A DNA stretch of 64,000 nt, taken from positions 48,354,786 to 48,418,785 of the forward strand of contig OY755046.1 of the NCBI GenBank assembly GCA_963576565.1, read 5' to 3'. Position 1 is the stretch's first letter, and every line of letters starts with the position of its first letter. The position numbers and the translations under genes were made by a program. Positions 10,115 to 20,986 of the stretch are shown here, in pieces. The notes beneath the pieces were generated by a model. It did no database searches and was not told where the DNA came from. It saw only the letters and a program-made list of their open reading frames with translations. The DNA comes from Aspidapion aeneum (Eukaryota; Arthropoda; Insecta; Coleoptera; Brentidae).

Positions 10115-11030
10115 GAGTTTAGTTAAGACCAAAATGGAAAAACTATAAAAATTCATATTTTAAAAACTATCAGCAAAATGGTGAGGCCATAAAGATGCAA
10201 AAAAAACCACACACAAGAATCAAAACAAGAATCAAAAAAAATGTAATTTAGCGAATTTTAGGGCAGGGAATCCCATAAATCAAAATGAAAAAAACATGAA
10301 AATTCATATTTGAAAAACTATACAGGTTATCAAGAAAAGCACCGAATTGTAGTATGGTGGAGCCACAGAGATACGAAAAAAACACACCCTAAGTTAAGAT
10401 TAGGAAAAACGTCATTGAGCGAATTTTAGGGTAGGGAATCCCATAGGACCGAAAGGGCGAAATTTTGAAAATTCATATTTCAAAAACTATACAGTTTATC
10501 AACAAAAGCAGTGAGTTGCAGTATGTTGGGGCTATAGAGATGCGAAAAAACCACACCCTGAGTTAAGATTCGGAAAAACGTCATTTAGCGAATTTTAGGG
10601 TAGGGAATCCCATAAGATCAAAATGGCCAAACTTTAAAAATTCATATTTCAAAAACTATTCAGTTTATCCGCAAAAGCATCATGTTGCAGTATGGTAGGG
10701 CCATAGAGATAAGAAAAAAACACACGCTGAGTTAAATGTCGAAAAAATTTCATTTGGCGATTTTTAGGCTAGGGACCATAAGACTAAACGTTGAAAATTC
10801 ATATTTTAAAAAATATACAGTTTATCAGCAAAAGCACCAAGTTGCAGTATGGTGGGGCCATAGAGATGCGAAAAAACCGCACTCTGAGTCAAGATTCGGA
10901 AAAACGTCATTTAGCGAATTTTAGAGTAGGGAATAAGACCAAAATGGCTAAACTTTGAAAATTCATATTTTAAAAACTATACAGATTATCTATAAAAGCA
11001 CCATGTTGCATTATTGTAGGGCCTAAGCGC
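10115..11030. repeat. tandem array of about six ~160-bp units
   Basis: The unit contains AAAATTCATATTT(C/T)AAAAAC, GTTTATC, TTGCAGTATGGTGGGGCCAT, GATGCGAAAAAACCAC and CATTTAGCGAATTTTAGGG. The ATTCATATT landmark falls at 10,151, 10,302, 10,471, 10,640, 10,797 and 10,961, i.e. spacings of 151-169 bp. A partial unit also lies at about 9,430-9,475, left of the tandem element. Non-coding. Confidence 0.8.
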
Positions 11031-12600
11031 GAGTTTGAGGGGATAACGCGGTAACCCCCCCCCCTAGCAAAAACATATATGCACTTTTAGTTAATAAATA
11101 AAGGGCTTAACGTATAGAAAAAAAATGCACAAATATTTTTTTCGTTGACAACTACCCTCCCCTAGATTTATGCCAAGATCCGCGCTTGCTTGAGGGGTCT
11201 TGCGAACTCAATTCGACGCCAAGATGATCATGATGTCGTTTTTCAAGCTATTTTTTGTGTTTTTTCTTGAAATATGTAGGAAATATACAAAAATCCTAGG
11301 CATGTGGGGGCCGATTCCCGAGACCCTCCTCCCCTGGTTGCGCCTATGGTTTTATTGTGTTTTTTATCGAGACTAAATTGTAAAAAAAACTAAACGTTGG
11401 CAATTTTCAAAATCGGCTTATCCCGGAACGTCTGTCAACAACGGCCTAATGTCCCGGTCTAGATTGCAAGGGATTCCCAAGGGACATCGTTAAAAAAGCA
11501 TTACGTTACCTACTTAAATGTTTGAGGACTGCTTTATGTCTTTAGACTGTTTGGATTGGAATAGGATGAATGTTCAGTTAGTCGGTCAATTTTGAATAAA
11601 TGGTAATAGTGCACAGTGGATCGAAGAAAGCTATTCTGAAAATTGTGATATTGTCCGGTAGGAATTTGTTTTAAATCGAACCCTTAAACGAGGGTACCGT
11701 AGTAGATCTCTTGTGTGTATAAAATAAATATAAAACAGTTTTAAAAACGTTACAAACTTTAATGAATACAAAATAAAACTTGTTGCAATTTACAAGACCC
11801 AAAATATTAAAATAAAAACTTTAACTTACTAAAATAAAAAACTGCAAAATATTCTTTAAATAGAAAAATCTTATGTTTCTTTACTGACAATGAATTTAGA
11901 GGTTTAAGTTTAAGTTCAACAAAACTTAGAAAAAAGAAACTACCGACTTGTCTACTCAAAGTTTGGGTTTTTATTAACGGTAGGTTGGACCTAAGTAATC
12001 CATTATCCCTTCTTTGAAGAACTTGGAGGAACCATGTCAGTGGCGTTGCTGATAATCCTAAAGTTTACTTTACATTCTAGCTAACGAGCCAAACGAGGAG
12101 ATGTAAACAAAAACAGAGATAAATTGACATTTTAACACTTTCTTATCTCACACTTGAGGTTTCTTCTTGCTTAACTATTACAACTCCCACTCTTAACTTT
12201 TCAGTAGTTTTTCCCGCATCAACCACCTGCTGTTTGGTAGGCGGCACCTAGACGTTTACCATAGTGGAGGAGGGCCGAACCACTTTCTTATCTCTCCAAA
12301 ATTATGTTTTGCGATTTTAGCTGGTTTCGTACAGTGGCATTTTTCTAAATACTGTCACCGCGATAAAGCTTGGAATCATTTTCAAGCTGTTGATCTTTCC
12401 TGAATATAGTAGAACACATTTTTCTCAATAATTTGTTAACACCTTAGAAAATTTAGCTAATTTTAAAATTTAACTAGATGTTATTACAAAAAACTTGGTA
12501 GGAGCTTTCGCTTTGGAGATATTTACAAAACAACTGTTTTCAACGCTGATATAGCTTAGAGTTCAGTTGGAGTGTGCTAATGAGCTAAGGTATCAGATCC
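11031..12600. other. non-coding part of the bsh intron
   Basis: The first ~200 bp are a dispersed repeat with a relative at 8,920-9,410. It contains a run of C at 11,056-11,065. The rest is AT-rich, with no ORF, repeat or exon that I recognise. Confidence 0.5.
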
Positions 12601-12620
12601 GTCATGGATCCATTTAGTGA

Positions 12621-12764
12621 ATGGCAGATCGTAATTTTGTAGATATTAGAGTTTCCGATGCGTTATCCCTATTAAAACAAGGTAAATATAAAGAGAGTGC
12701 TATTAATTGTTTTAAAAAGATTGAACTACATCAAACTCTTGGATTCAACTTACAAATGCACCGG
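12621..12764 (+). pseudogene. unrecognised short coding-like fragment
   Basis: Opens MADRNFVDIRVSDALSLLKQ and continues with a helix-forming KESAINCFKKIELHQ-like stretch for about 45 codons before running into the satellite array. Just upstream, a different frame reads MDPFSEWQIVIL, which suggests a frameshifted remnant. The style resembles the N-terminal DNA-binding part of a transposase, but I cannot name a family. It may be chance. Confidence 0.25.
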
Positions 12765-13789
12765 ATTTCTGTCAAATTGTGCTCTTCTGCACGTTTTACC
12801 ACAGTGCATCAATTAGCTAGACTTCGTCACCGTCCCGTTTTTTCTCATAATTGTCTACTGCTCGCGTGCTGTCGGGGTTGGGAAAAGCAGTTTTCATCCA
12901 TTTTTATCATCAGCGACATAACACTACAGTGACGATACCTAACAATGGCCGTGTCACGGAAAGTGCCACGGCGAAAATGGATCATCAAATTGGGAAAATG
13001 AGTAACTGAAGGTAATGAGCAGCAAACTATCCCATTGACTACGCTTAAAAAACTTGTATACATATAGGGGTGTCACTGCTTAATGATAGTCAGATTCATG
13101 TCAAAGTTTTTTTAAAAGACTTTACAAACAAAAAGGGTTTATTATGTGTGTTTGTGTGTGTGTGTATTTAGGTTTTATGGCCTAGATCGAGCCAACTGGC
13201 CAGCATATATGGGTTTATTAAATTTTTTAAATTACTAGCTTACTGAATGTGCCTAAATGACTTCATTACTAGCTTTCTACGTCATCTTAGAGTCGCAGTA
13301 TGCTAGCCCATCGACAACACTTAAATATGCCTTCTCTGTTCTCTTGATTAAATTTTAAAACAAACTATATGAATATTATTACCTAATAATGGCCAGATAA
13401 GTAAAAAAAATAATAACAACTATTTTACTAGACATTAATTCCTTCAGATTCCGATGTACCGCACATTTTACCACTGTGCATCAACTAGCTAGACTTCGTT
13501 ACTTCGAAAAGCAGTTTTCGTAGTTTTTCGTGAACCATCATTAGCGTCATAACACTACCGTTGCGCTACATATAGAGTCCCTGTATGTTGACATATTTGG
13601 ATATATTAATATATCCAAATATGTCAACATACAAGGACTCTAGCGCTCCCTAATAATGGCCAGATTACTGTAAAAGTTTCCTGGAAAGTGTCACGGCGAA
13701 AATGGGCCACCAAATTGGGAAAATTAGTAACTGTAGGTAATGAGCAGCAAACTAGCTCATTCACTACGCTAAAAAAAATTCCATACATA
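12765..13789. repeat. ~0.78-kb satellite array, left part
   Basis: Tandem copies marked by CATTTTACCACTGTGCATCA, CTAGCTAGACTTCGTCAC, AAAAGCAGTTTTCATCCATT, CTAATAATGGCCAGATTACT and GTGTCACGGCGAAAATGG. The landmark CCACTGTGCA (or its variant) is at 12,799, 13,471, 21,439 and 22,231. Removing the BEL insertion gives unit lengths of about 672 (with deletions), 776 and 792 bp. A GT-rich microsatellite lies near 13,145-13,165. Non-coding. Confidence 0.8.
13573..13642. repeat. 70-bp near-perfect palindrome
   Basis: Two 32-nt arms beginning TAGAGTCC(C/T)TGTATGTTGA and ending TTGGATAT, separated by ATTAAT, with a single mismatch between arms. It occurs in only one satellite copy, between GCGCTAC and CCTAATAATGGCC, so it is an insertion relative to the other copies. 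A decayed relative lies near 22,897-22,937. Confidence 0.8.
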
Positions 13790-13794
13790 GAAGT

Positions 13795-14546
13795 TGGTTT
13801 GTTCCCGCCTCTATTTCACTTTTGCAATTAGAAAATAGTTTTTGTTTTCACTTTTTTTATTATTTTCAGTTTTTTATTTTTACTTTTGCTTGCAGTGCAA
13901 GTTTACTTAATTTAATTAATTTTACACTCGATAAGCTTTTAGTGTTTATCCCAATTTTTCTACAATTACCCTACATCCTTTGGGCCCTTTTTTCCTTGCT
14001 ATCCCCTCTTTACCTTCCCGTAAAGCAGTGCGCGCTAGGCGAAAAGGACAAGAGGCGCGCGAATGTCTCCCCACTGCGCGGAGAAGTCGACCCATCGATC
14101 GACAAAAAAACAACGTCTACGAAAGGTATCGCCAATGCCACGTGCGAACCCAATCAATTTTACTACATGTGAAAATTACAATTTCCTTTAAGAAAATTAC
14201 GGATTATTCCAAGAAAAATTAGTGAAAGTGCCAAATCTATACGGATTTCCTCTTTTACCCGGTGTTCCCTAGCAGAATCAAAGGTAAGTCGAGTGTACTT
14301 TTTTTCTTTGCGAATTTTCCTAATTTTTCATATAAAATTCTATATTCAAAAATATTATTTACAAGTGCTATACGGCACATCATTCATTATTGCCAATTAC
14401 GGCAGCAGACATCACCAAATAGTCGAGATATCCACGGGAGTAGGATTGACGGTTGTTGGAGAGTTTCCGAACCAGTTTCCCTTATTTTATACAGTCCACC
14501 CTTTGATTTCTTAATTTAGGACTGCCCACCTTGTCCACCCCGAACA
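13795..14546 (+). repeat. 5' LTR of the BEL/Pao element
   Basis: 752 bp, from TGGTTTGTTCCCGCC to CCACCCCGAACA. It should contain the promoter and polyadenylation signals of the element. Short ORFs of 73-116 codons inside it are repeated in the 3' LTR and are not genes. Confidence 0.95.
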
Positions 14547-14548
14547 TT

Positions 14549-14566
14549 TGGTCCTTCGAACCGGAT
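14549..14566 (+). promoter_or_regulatory. probable tRNA primer-binding site
   Basis: TGGTCCTTCGAACCGGAT starts two bases after the 5' LTR. The leading TGG is complementary to the CCA end of a tRNA, as expected for minus-strand priming. I did not identify the tRNA. Confidence 0.6.
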
Positions 14567-14954
14567 ATTCGGGAAACGCGAAAACAACCCTTAATTTTCT
14601 CTGGTGATTTCTCGATTATTCGCTTATTTTCTAAGTGCAAAAAGTCCATACTTTGGCAAAGCGATTCATAAAAATTACATTTTAAAAAATAAAATTTTTA
14701 TATTCAATTAAAAATTTGGTTTTAAATTTTTAAATCTCAATAATAAAAAACTCGCCACTCTGGGTTACCTACTGCCTAAATTCGTGCCGACCGCAAGGTC
14801 AGTGATCGTGTTTTTTGCTTTACAAAAAAGGTGTTAAAAATAAACTGCATTTCAAATCAAATCAGCTGTTTATTATTACCTTTTAAACATTTACTTTATA
14901 AAAGAAAACACATTTTGGGATTAGTCGCATAGAACCTTTTCTATTTTGTGAATT
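14567..14954 (+). other. leader between primer-binding site and gag-pol start
   Basis: An AT-rich untranslated leader of about 390 bases. It would hold packaging and dimerisation signals, which cannot be recognised by eye. Confidence 0.5.
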
Positions 14955-17900
14955 ATGGCTGATTCGACAAAAATAGCGCGAGCTAAGGCTTTAAGACAAT
15001 CGGCTATTGATCAATTACAGTTGATCTGCGACTCAGCTAAAAAGGCTAAAACTGACGCTAGTTCAAAAAATCGTTTTAAGGTTTCTTATAGAAACTTAAA
15101 AGTAGTACAAAAAGCGTTCGATAAGCATCATAATAGCCTTTTAGTGCTGATTTGCGCAGATCAAACTCAGCTCACAGCTGAAGCTAAGTTAGCCAATTCT
15201 GTCATGACCTTGTTGCAAGATGTAGAAACAATGTATTACGAAATATTTGAGTTGCCACTGGAAGAAGCGTCCCACGCTGGGGCGTCTCCCGGATTTCATA
15301 GTACCATGTTTCCAGCTCAAAATACATCCCCTGAGATATCTTTTATGCCAAAACCTAGTTTGCCATGTTTTCAGGGTGACGTCAGATCTTTTCCCAGTTT
15401 TATTCAAACTTTTGATTCTCTTTATCATAACAGTAAATCTATTTCAAATATCGACAAACTCAAGTGTTTGCGTATGTGTTTGCAAGGCACCCCGTTAGAT
15501 TTAATTTCAGATTTACCCGTTTTAAATGAGAATTACCCAATTGCTTACAAAATTCTGCAAGATCGGTATAATAACCGCAGATTACAAGTAGTAACCCATT
15601 GGAAAGAGATAGAAAACTGCCCTGCATTAACTCAAGAAAATGCGCAGCAACTGCGCAGTTTATTGGATACTTTCAATAAAAATATTTCTGCTCTAAAATC
15701 CTTAAAAATGAAACCAGACAATTTTGATTTTGTTTTAATGCAATTTTTACTTGATCGACTCGATCCCAACACGCGCAAGGCCTTTGAACAACATCATGCA
15801 TCAAATGAGATACCCTTGTATAATGACGTCACAAGTTTCTTGCAAAAACACTGTACTGCTTTGGAATCGGTACCTACAAAAGGCCGCACAGATTCTAAGC
15901 CCAATTCTTTGAATAACCCTAGGTTTTCGAATACGAATATGCAAAATACTTCTAATAAAAAATCGAAAAATGCATTTATGTTGCAATCGCAACAAAAGAG
16001 TCAAAATAACCCCCCAGGTACATGCTTATTATGCGGCCCTACTGCTCAGCATATTATCTATAGGTGTAGTAGTTTTTTGAGTAAGACTCCTCGCGAACGC
16101 TTTGAAATAATAACAAAAAGCCGCGCATGCACCAACTGTCTAGCTTCTGCGCATGTGCAGACCCAATGCAAGTCTCAAAAACGCTGTTTGACGTGCCGGG
16201 ATGCTCATCACTCATTATTACATGACTACAACCTCGCTCAAACTGGAGGTCAATCCTCCTCCTCAAACACTCAACATTCCGATGTACATGTTGGTTTTTC
16301 GAATATTCAATGCAAAACTTCAGTTTTACAAAATTCTACTCCAGAGTCAGAAATTCTGTTATCCACAGTTTTACTGAAAATTAAAGACTCATTTGGAAAT
16401 TGGCATATTGCTCGTGGTATTTGTGACACTGGTGCGCAAGCGTCATTTTTAACGAAAAATTTGGCCAATAAATTAAATTTAAATAAAACGAAAATTAGTC
16501 TCTCTTTAAACGGATTAGAGGGAATGAAGTCTGTAGCCAAATCTTATGTCAACTGCACCTTGGGGTCTTTGCATGATTCTGAATTTAGTCTTATTTCTGA
16601 TTTTCTGGTGGTAGATAAAATTTGTGAAAATCTCCCCTCTACCACTTTTAACATGTCAAATTTTGATTTTTTCAAATCCTTGAGGTTAGCGGACGAATCC
16701 TATAACCAACCCGGAAAAATCGATGTACTTCTTGGAAACGATATTTGGCCCTACACCCTACGTGAAGGGAGAATTTGCAATGGTCCTGATCAACCGGTTT
16801 GCATTAATACTGTCTTCGGTTGGACCATTGGGGGTAAACTTTGTTCTCAACCTACATTCCCAAAAAATATTCAAGGCCTACTTACAATGTTGCCAAACGA
16901 CTCACTTAGTACAACATTACAAAAGTTTTGGGAAATCGAGGAAGTTCCTGACATAAAAGCGATTTCACCAGAAGACTCGTATTGTGAAAAATACTTTTTA
17001 CAAACTACTACAAGAAACGCCGAGGGACGGTACATTGTCTCTATGCCCTTTAAAATCATCTGTCCTGATTTTGGAGATACACGGGCCCTTGCCCTTAAAA
17101 GACTCTTTTCCCTTGAAAAAAGACTTGTACAAAATACATCTTACTATGATGCTTATTCTGAGGTATTTCAAGATTATTTAAGTCAGAATCACATGCAAGT
17201 GGTCCCTAGACCTCTCGATTCTGAAATAAATAATTATTTTTATATTTCCCATCACGCAGTTGTGAAGAAAGATTCTTCAACGACCCCTTTAAGAATTGTT
17301 TTTAATGCGTTGAATTTTATTAAAAACAAATGTTCTCTTAATTCTGCTGTCTATGTAGGACCCAAGCTGCAAGCCGACATAGTCAAAATTCTACTTAACT
17401 TTAGATTACATAAAGTTGCATTGGTTTGCGATTTGCGACAAATGTATCGTATGATACTAGTAGAGCCTGATCAAAGAAACTATCAACGCATTCTTTGGCG
17501 ATTTTCCCCTGATAGTCCCATTCTTGATTTTCAAATAAATACTTTACTTTTTGGCGTAAGTTGCTCTCCATACTTGGCTATTCGCACACTTTTACAATTA
17601 TCTAATGACTATCTTGATTTACCCTACGCATCGGAAGTTCTACGCAACTCCACCTATATAGATGATTGTGTCATATCTTGTTCCACTTTTGAGATTGCGC
17701 AAGAAGTCAAGACTCAATTAATTGAACTTTTGCAAAGAGGCGGCTTTGAAGCTCGCAAGTGGGCTAGCAACTGTCCGGATCTGCTCTCAGATTTACCAGA
17801 AACACACGTTCAGACTAAATCTTTGTCATTTGATTCCGAAAAGGACAGTTCTTTAAAAATTCTAGGACTTAAATGGAATCCTCAAAATGATAATTTCTTT

Positions 17901-20204
17901 TTCTCAGTGGATACCAGCCAAAGCTCTAATCAGTGCACCAAAAGAACCATTTTAAGTTTTGTTGCTAGGCTATATGATCCGTGTGGTTTTTTGACACCTG
18001 TCACTTTTTATGCAAAATATTTAGTGCAACATTTGTGGTCTTTGGGACATGATTGGGACCAACGAGTTCCTGACAGTATTTTTGAAGTCTGGCAAAACTA
18101 CCAATCTGACTTTTCATGTTTACAGAATTTTAGTATATCTCGAGAACTAGAGATTTATAATTCTAAGTTCATACAATTGATAGGGTTCAGTGACTCTAGT
18201 GAAAAGGGTTACTGCGCAGTTACATTTTTTCGTGTTATTTATCATGACAATACCATAAAAACTTTCTTTATTTGCGGTAAATCAAAAGTTGCTCCATTAA
18301 AACGCCAAAGCTTGCCACGTCTAGAGCTTTGCGCATGCGTTCTTTTGAGCAAACTTATGCATTTTATTTTGGAGACGTTTTCTGACAAAGTTCAATTTTC
18401 CAACATTTATGCTTTTACAGATAGCACTGTAGCTTTACAATGGATAAAAGCTTCGCCCCACAATTGGAAAACTTTTATCAGTAACCGAGTAACATATATT
18501 CAAGAAAGAATTAGTGCAAACTACTGGTTTCACGTTGGTTCTGAACATAACGCGGCCGACTGCGGCAGTCGTGGGTTATTACCCTCTCAGCTAATAGATT
18601 TTAAATTATGGAAGCAAGGCCCATCCTTTTTATTTGAACCAGAGGACTCTTGGAATTTTTTACAAGTCGAAATTTCTAAATCTAACGAAGCTTTGGAAGA
18701 AAAACGAAACTTAATACTTTCAACTATTATTTCACATAATTTTCTTGACGAGCTTTTTGAAAAATATAGTTCTTTGGCAAAAATAAAAAGAATTGTTGCC
18801 TACTTGTTACGCGCTGTCAAATTATTCAAAATTAAAAGAGAAAATAGACCTGCACAAAAGCACTTGGTTCTTTTTGAATTAAATTCCGCTGTTTTGTTTA
18901 TTACTAAACATGTACAAAGCAAGGAGCTCCAAAATGAAATTGTTTCTGTTAAAAACGGACAAATTCCAACCAGTTTAAAAAGGTTAGATCCTTTTTTAGA
19001 TGATGCGGGTTTTTTACGTGTCGGTGGGCGTATCTGCAATTCTACACTTTCATACGACAGAAAATTCCCTATTCTTTTACCAAAAACATGTAAATTTACG
19101 GATTTACTTATTTTGGATATACACCGTACTTACTTACATTGTAGTATACAAACCACTCAATTTTTACTTTTACAGAATTTTTGGATTCTTTCGGCAAAAA
19201 AAGCAATTCAAAAAATTCTTTTTCGTTGTCTAACGTGCTGGAAAACTAAGCCGGTAAGCTTTCAACCTAAAATGGGTAACTTGCCAAGTTATCGCTTAGT
19301 ACAGGCTCGTGCGTTTTTACACACCGGTGTAGATTTTTGCGGCCCTTTTAACCTGCATGTTACTGCGCGACTGCGCAACTCTCGCACGGTCAAAGCATAC
19401 GTTGCTCTCTTTTGCTGTCTAAGCGTCAAAGCTGTTCATTTAGAGCTTGTCTCTGACCTCTCAGGAGAAGCTTTTCTCGCGGCGCTACGCAGGTTTTTTG
19501 CCAGAAGAGGCAAAAGCCAAGCTATTTATTCGGACTGTGCAACAAACTTCGTTTTTGCTGACAAATACCTCCGTCAAATTTTTGCTACTTGCGTGGAAAC
19601 CGAAGCAGTTTCGTGGCATTTTAATGTCCCTACCGCCAGTCATATGGCTGGAATATGGGAGGCAAACATTAAATGTGTAAAAACTCATCTAGTTCGCGTA
19701 GTAGGTAATCAAATATTAACCTATGAGGAACTCTACACAGTCCTTACCCAAGTAGAGGCAGTGCTGAACAGTAGACCAATTAGTAGCATGTCATCTGACC
19801 CCTCGGATATGACCGCGTTGACTCCTGGTCATTTTCTTAATCTTGCGCCCTTGACCACAATTCCTGACCCAGACCTCACAGAGGTTCCCTTGAACCGCAT
19901 TTCTCGGTGGCAACTTCTTCAAAGAATGCACAGAGATTTCTGGAATCGCTGGAAAAATGAATACCTACACACTTTGCAACAAAGGTCGAAATGGCACAAA
20001 AGTAACTTTTCTTCAGTAAACCCAGGAACTCTAGTCTTGGTTAAAGATGATAATTTGAAGCCTCTTGAATGGTCACTGGCACGAATTAGTGAGGTAATCT
20101 ATGGGACTGATGGAATACCAAGGGTGGCGATTGTAAAAACCGCTAAAGGAACCCTTAAGAGGCCTTTGGTAAAACTCTGTCCGTTGCCGGACCCCTTACA
20201 CTGA
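14955..20204 (+). CDS. BEL/Pao gag-pol polyprotein, intact
   Basis: 1,749 codons from ATG to TGA. In order: N-terminal coiled region; DUF1759-type gag domain (about 134-290, from LPCFQGDVRSFPSFI); cysteine/histidine zinc-knuckle region (about 357-425, CLLCGPTAQH...CTNCLASAHV...CLTCRDAHH); aspartic protease (about 470-640, catalytic D491-T-G in ICDTGAQASF); reverse transcriptase (about 770-960, RIVFNALNF, then YIDD at 901-904); RNase H/A17-associated region (about 980-1,200, FSDSSEKGYC with D1080); H2C2 integrase zinc finger (about 1,393-1,430); integrase core with D1460 (GVDFCGPF), D1527 (YSDCATNF) and E1569 (WEANIKCVK); C-terminal DUF5641-like tail (about 1,640-1,740). No env ORF follows. 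The element copies itself through an RNA intermediate. All catalytic motifs that I checked are present, so it may be an active source copy. Confidence 0.97.
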   Translation: MADSTKIARAKALRQSAIDQLQLICDSAKKAKTDASSKNRFKVSYRNLKVVQKAFDKHHNSLLVLICADQTQLTAEAKLANSVMTLLQDVETMYYEIFELPLEEASHAGASPGFHSTMFPAQNTSPEISFMPKPSLPCFQGDVRSFPSFIQTFDSLYHNSKSISNIDKLKCLRMCLQGTPLDLISDLPVLNENYPIAYKILQDRYNNRRLQVVTHWKEIENCPALTQENAQQLRSLLDTFNKNISALKSLKMKPDNFDFVLMQFLLDRLDPNTRKAFEQHHASNEIPLYNDVTSFLQKHCTALESVPTKGRTDSKPNSLNNPRFSNTNMQNTSNKKSKNAFMLQSQQKSQNNPPGTCLLCGPTAQHIIYRCSSFLSKTPRERFEIITKSRACTNCLASAHVQTQCKSQKRCLTCRDAHHSLLHDYNLAQTGGQSSSSNTQHSDVHVGFSNIQCKTSVLQNSTPESEILLSTVLLKIKDSFGNWHIARGICDTGAQASFLTKNLANKLNLNKTKISLSLNGLEGMKSVAKSYVNCTLGSLHDSEFSLISDFLVVDKICENLPSTTFNMSNFDFFKSLRLADESYNQPGKIDVLLGNDIWPYTLREGRICNGPDQPVCINTVFGWTIGGKLCSQPTFPKNIQGLLTMLPNDSLSTTLQKFWEIEEVPDIKAISPEDSYCEKYFLQTTTRNAEGRYIVSMPFKIICPDFGDTRALALKRLFSLEKRLVQNTSYYDAYSEVFQDYLSQNHMQVVPRPLDSEINNYFYISHHAVVKKDSSTTPLRIVFNALNFIKNKCSLNSAVYVGPKLQADIVKILLNFRLHKVALVCDLRQMYRMILVEPDQRNYQRILWRFSPDSPILDFQINTLLFGVSCSPYLAIRTLLQLSNDYLDLPYASEVLRNSTYIDDCVISCSTFEIAQEVKTQLIELLQRGGFEARKWASNCPDLLSDLPETHVQTKSLSFDSEKDSSLKILGLKWNPQNDNFFFSVDTSQSSNQCTKRTILSFVARLYDPCGFLTPVTFYAKYLVQHLWSLGHDWDQRVPDSIFEVWQNYQSDFSCLQNFSISRELEIYNSKFIQLIGFSDSSEKGYCAVTFFRVIYHDNTIKTFFICGKSKVAPLKRQSLPRLELCACVLLSKLMHFILETFSDKVQFSNIYAFTDSTVALQWIKASPHNWKTFISNRVTYIQERISANYWFHVGSEHNAADCGSRGLLPSQLIDFKLWKQGPSFLFEPEDSWNFLQVEISKSNEALEEKRNLILSTIISHNFLDELFEKYSSLAKIKRIVAYLLRAVKLFKIKRENRPAQKHLVLFELNSAVLFITKHVQSKELQNEIVSVKNGQIPTSLKRLDPFLDDAGFLRVGGRICNSTLSYDRKFPILLPKTCKFTDLLILDIHRTYLHCSIQTTQFLLLQNFWILSAKKAIQKILFRCLTCWKTKPVSFQPKMGNLPSYRLVQARAFLHTGVDFCGPFNLHVTARLRNSRTVKAYVALFCCLSVKAVHLELVSDLSGEAFLAALRRFFARRGKSQAIYSDCATNFVFADKYLRQIFATCVETEAVSWHFNVPTASHMAGIWEANIKCVKTHLVRVVGNQILTYEELYTVLTQVEAVLNSRPISSMSSDPSDMTALTPGHFLNLAPLTTIPDPDLTEVPLNRISRWQLLQRMHRDFWNRWKNEYLHTLQQRSKWHKSNFSSVNPGTLVLVKDDNLKPLEWSLARISEVIYGTDGIPRVAIVKTAKGTLKRPLVKLCPLPDPLH

Positions 20205-20216
20205 AATTAATATTTC

Positions 20217-20229
20217 AGGGGGGTGGGAA
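20217..20229 (+). promoter_or_regulatory. polypurine tract of the BEL/Pao element
   Basis: AGGGGGGTGGGAA directly precedes the 3' LTR, the normal place for plus-strand priming. Confidence 0.85.
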
Positions 20230-20981
20230 TGGTTTGTTCCCGCCTCTATTTCACTTTTGCAATTAGAAAATAGTTTTTGTTTTCACTTTTTTTATTATTT
20301 TCAGTTTTTTATTTTTACTTTTGCTTGCAGTGCAAGTTTACTTAATTTAATTAATTTTACACTCGATAAGCTTTTAGTGTTTATCCCAATTTTTCTACAA
20401 TTACCCTACATCCTTTGGGCCCTTTTTTCCTTGCTATCCCCTCTTTACCTTCCCGTAAAGCAGTGCGCGCTAGGCGAAAAGGACAAGAGGCGCGCGAATG
20501 TCTCCCCACTGCGCGGAGAAGTCGACCCATCGATCGACAAAAAAACAACGTCTACGAAAGGTATCGCCAATGCCACGTGCGAACCCAATCAATTTTACTA
20601 CATGTGAAAATTACAATTTCCTTTAAGAAAATTACGGATTATTCCAAGAAAAATTAGTGAAAGTGCCAAATCTATACGGATTTCCTCTTTTACCCGGTGT
20701 TCCCTAGCAGAATCAAAGGTAAGTCGAGTGTACTTTTTTTCTTTGCGAATTTTCCTAATTTTTCATATAAAATTCTATATTCAAAAATATTATTTACAAG
20801 TGCTATACGGCACATCATTCATTATTGCCAATTACGGCAGCAGACATCACCAAATAGTCGAGATATCCACGGGAGTAGGATTGACGGTTGTTGGAGAGTT
20901 TCCGAACCAGTTTCCCTTATTTTATACAGTCCACCCTTTGATTTCTTAATTTAGGACTGCCCACCTTGTCCACCCCGAACA
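20230..20981 (+). repeat. 3' LTR of the BEL/Pao element
   Basis: 752 bp, offset exactly 6,435 bp from the 5' LTR with no difference seen. It is followed by the second GAAGT. Confidence 0.95.
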
Positions 20982-20986
20982 GAAGT

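Larger units (their letters stand above)
13790..20986 (+). mobile_element. complete BEL/Pao LTR retrotransposon with target duplication
   Basis: LTR (13,795-14,546), internal region with one large gag-pol ORF, LTR (20,230-20,981), flanked by a 5-bp target duplication GAAGT (13,790-13,794 and 20,982-20,986). The element is 7,187 bp. The LTRs begin TG and end CA and look identical wherever compared, including four overlapping reading frames, so the insertion is recent. The ORF has no stop or frameshift. It inserted into a satellite unit. Confidence 0.97.

Noticed and set aside
13822..14519. Four ORFs in the BEL LTR (duplicated at 20,257-20,954)
   Set aside because: Overlapping frames inside LTRs. 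BEL elements do not encode proteins there.
15189..19688. Antisense and alternate-frame ORFs inside the BEL gag-pol gene
   Set aside because: Shadows of the 1,749-codon ORF.
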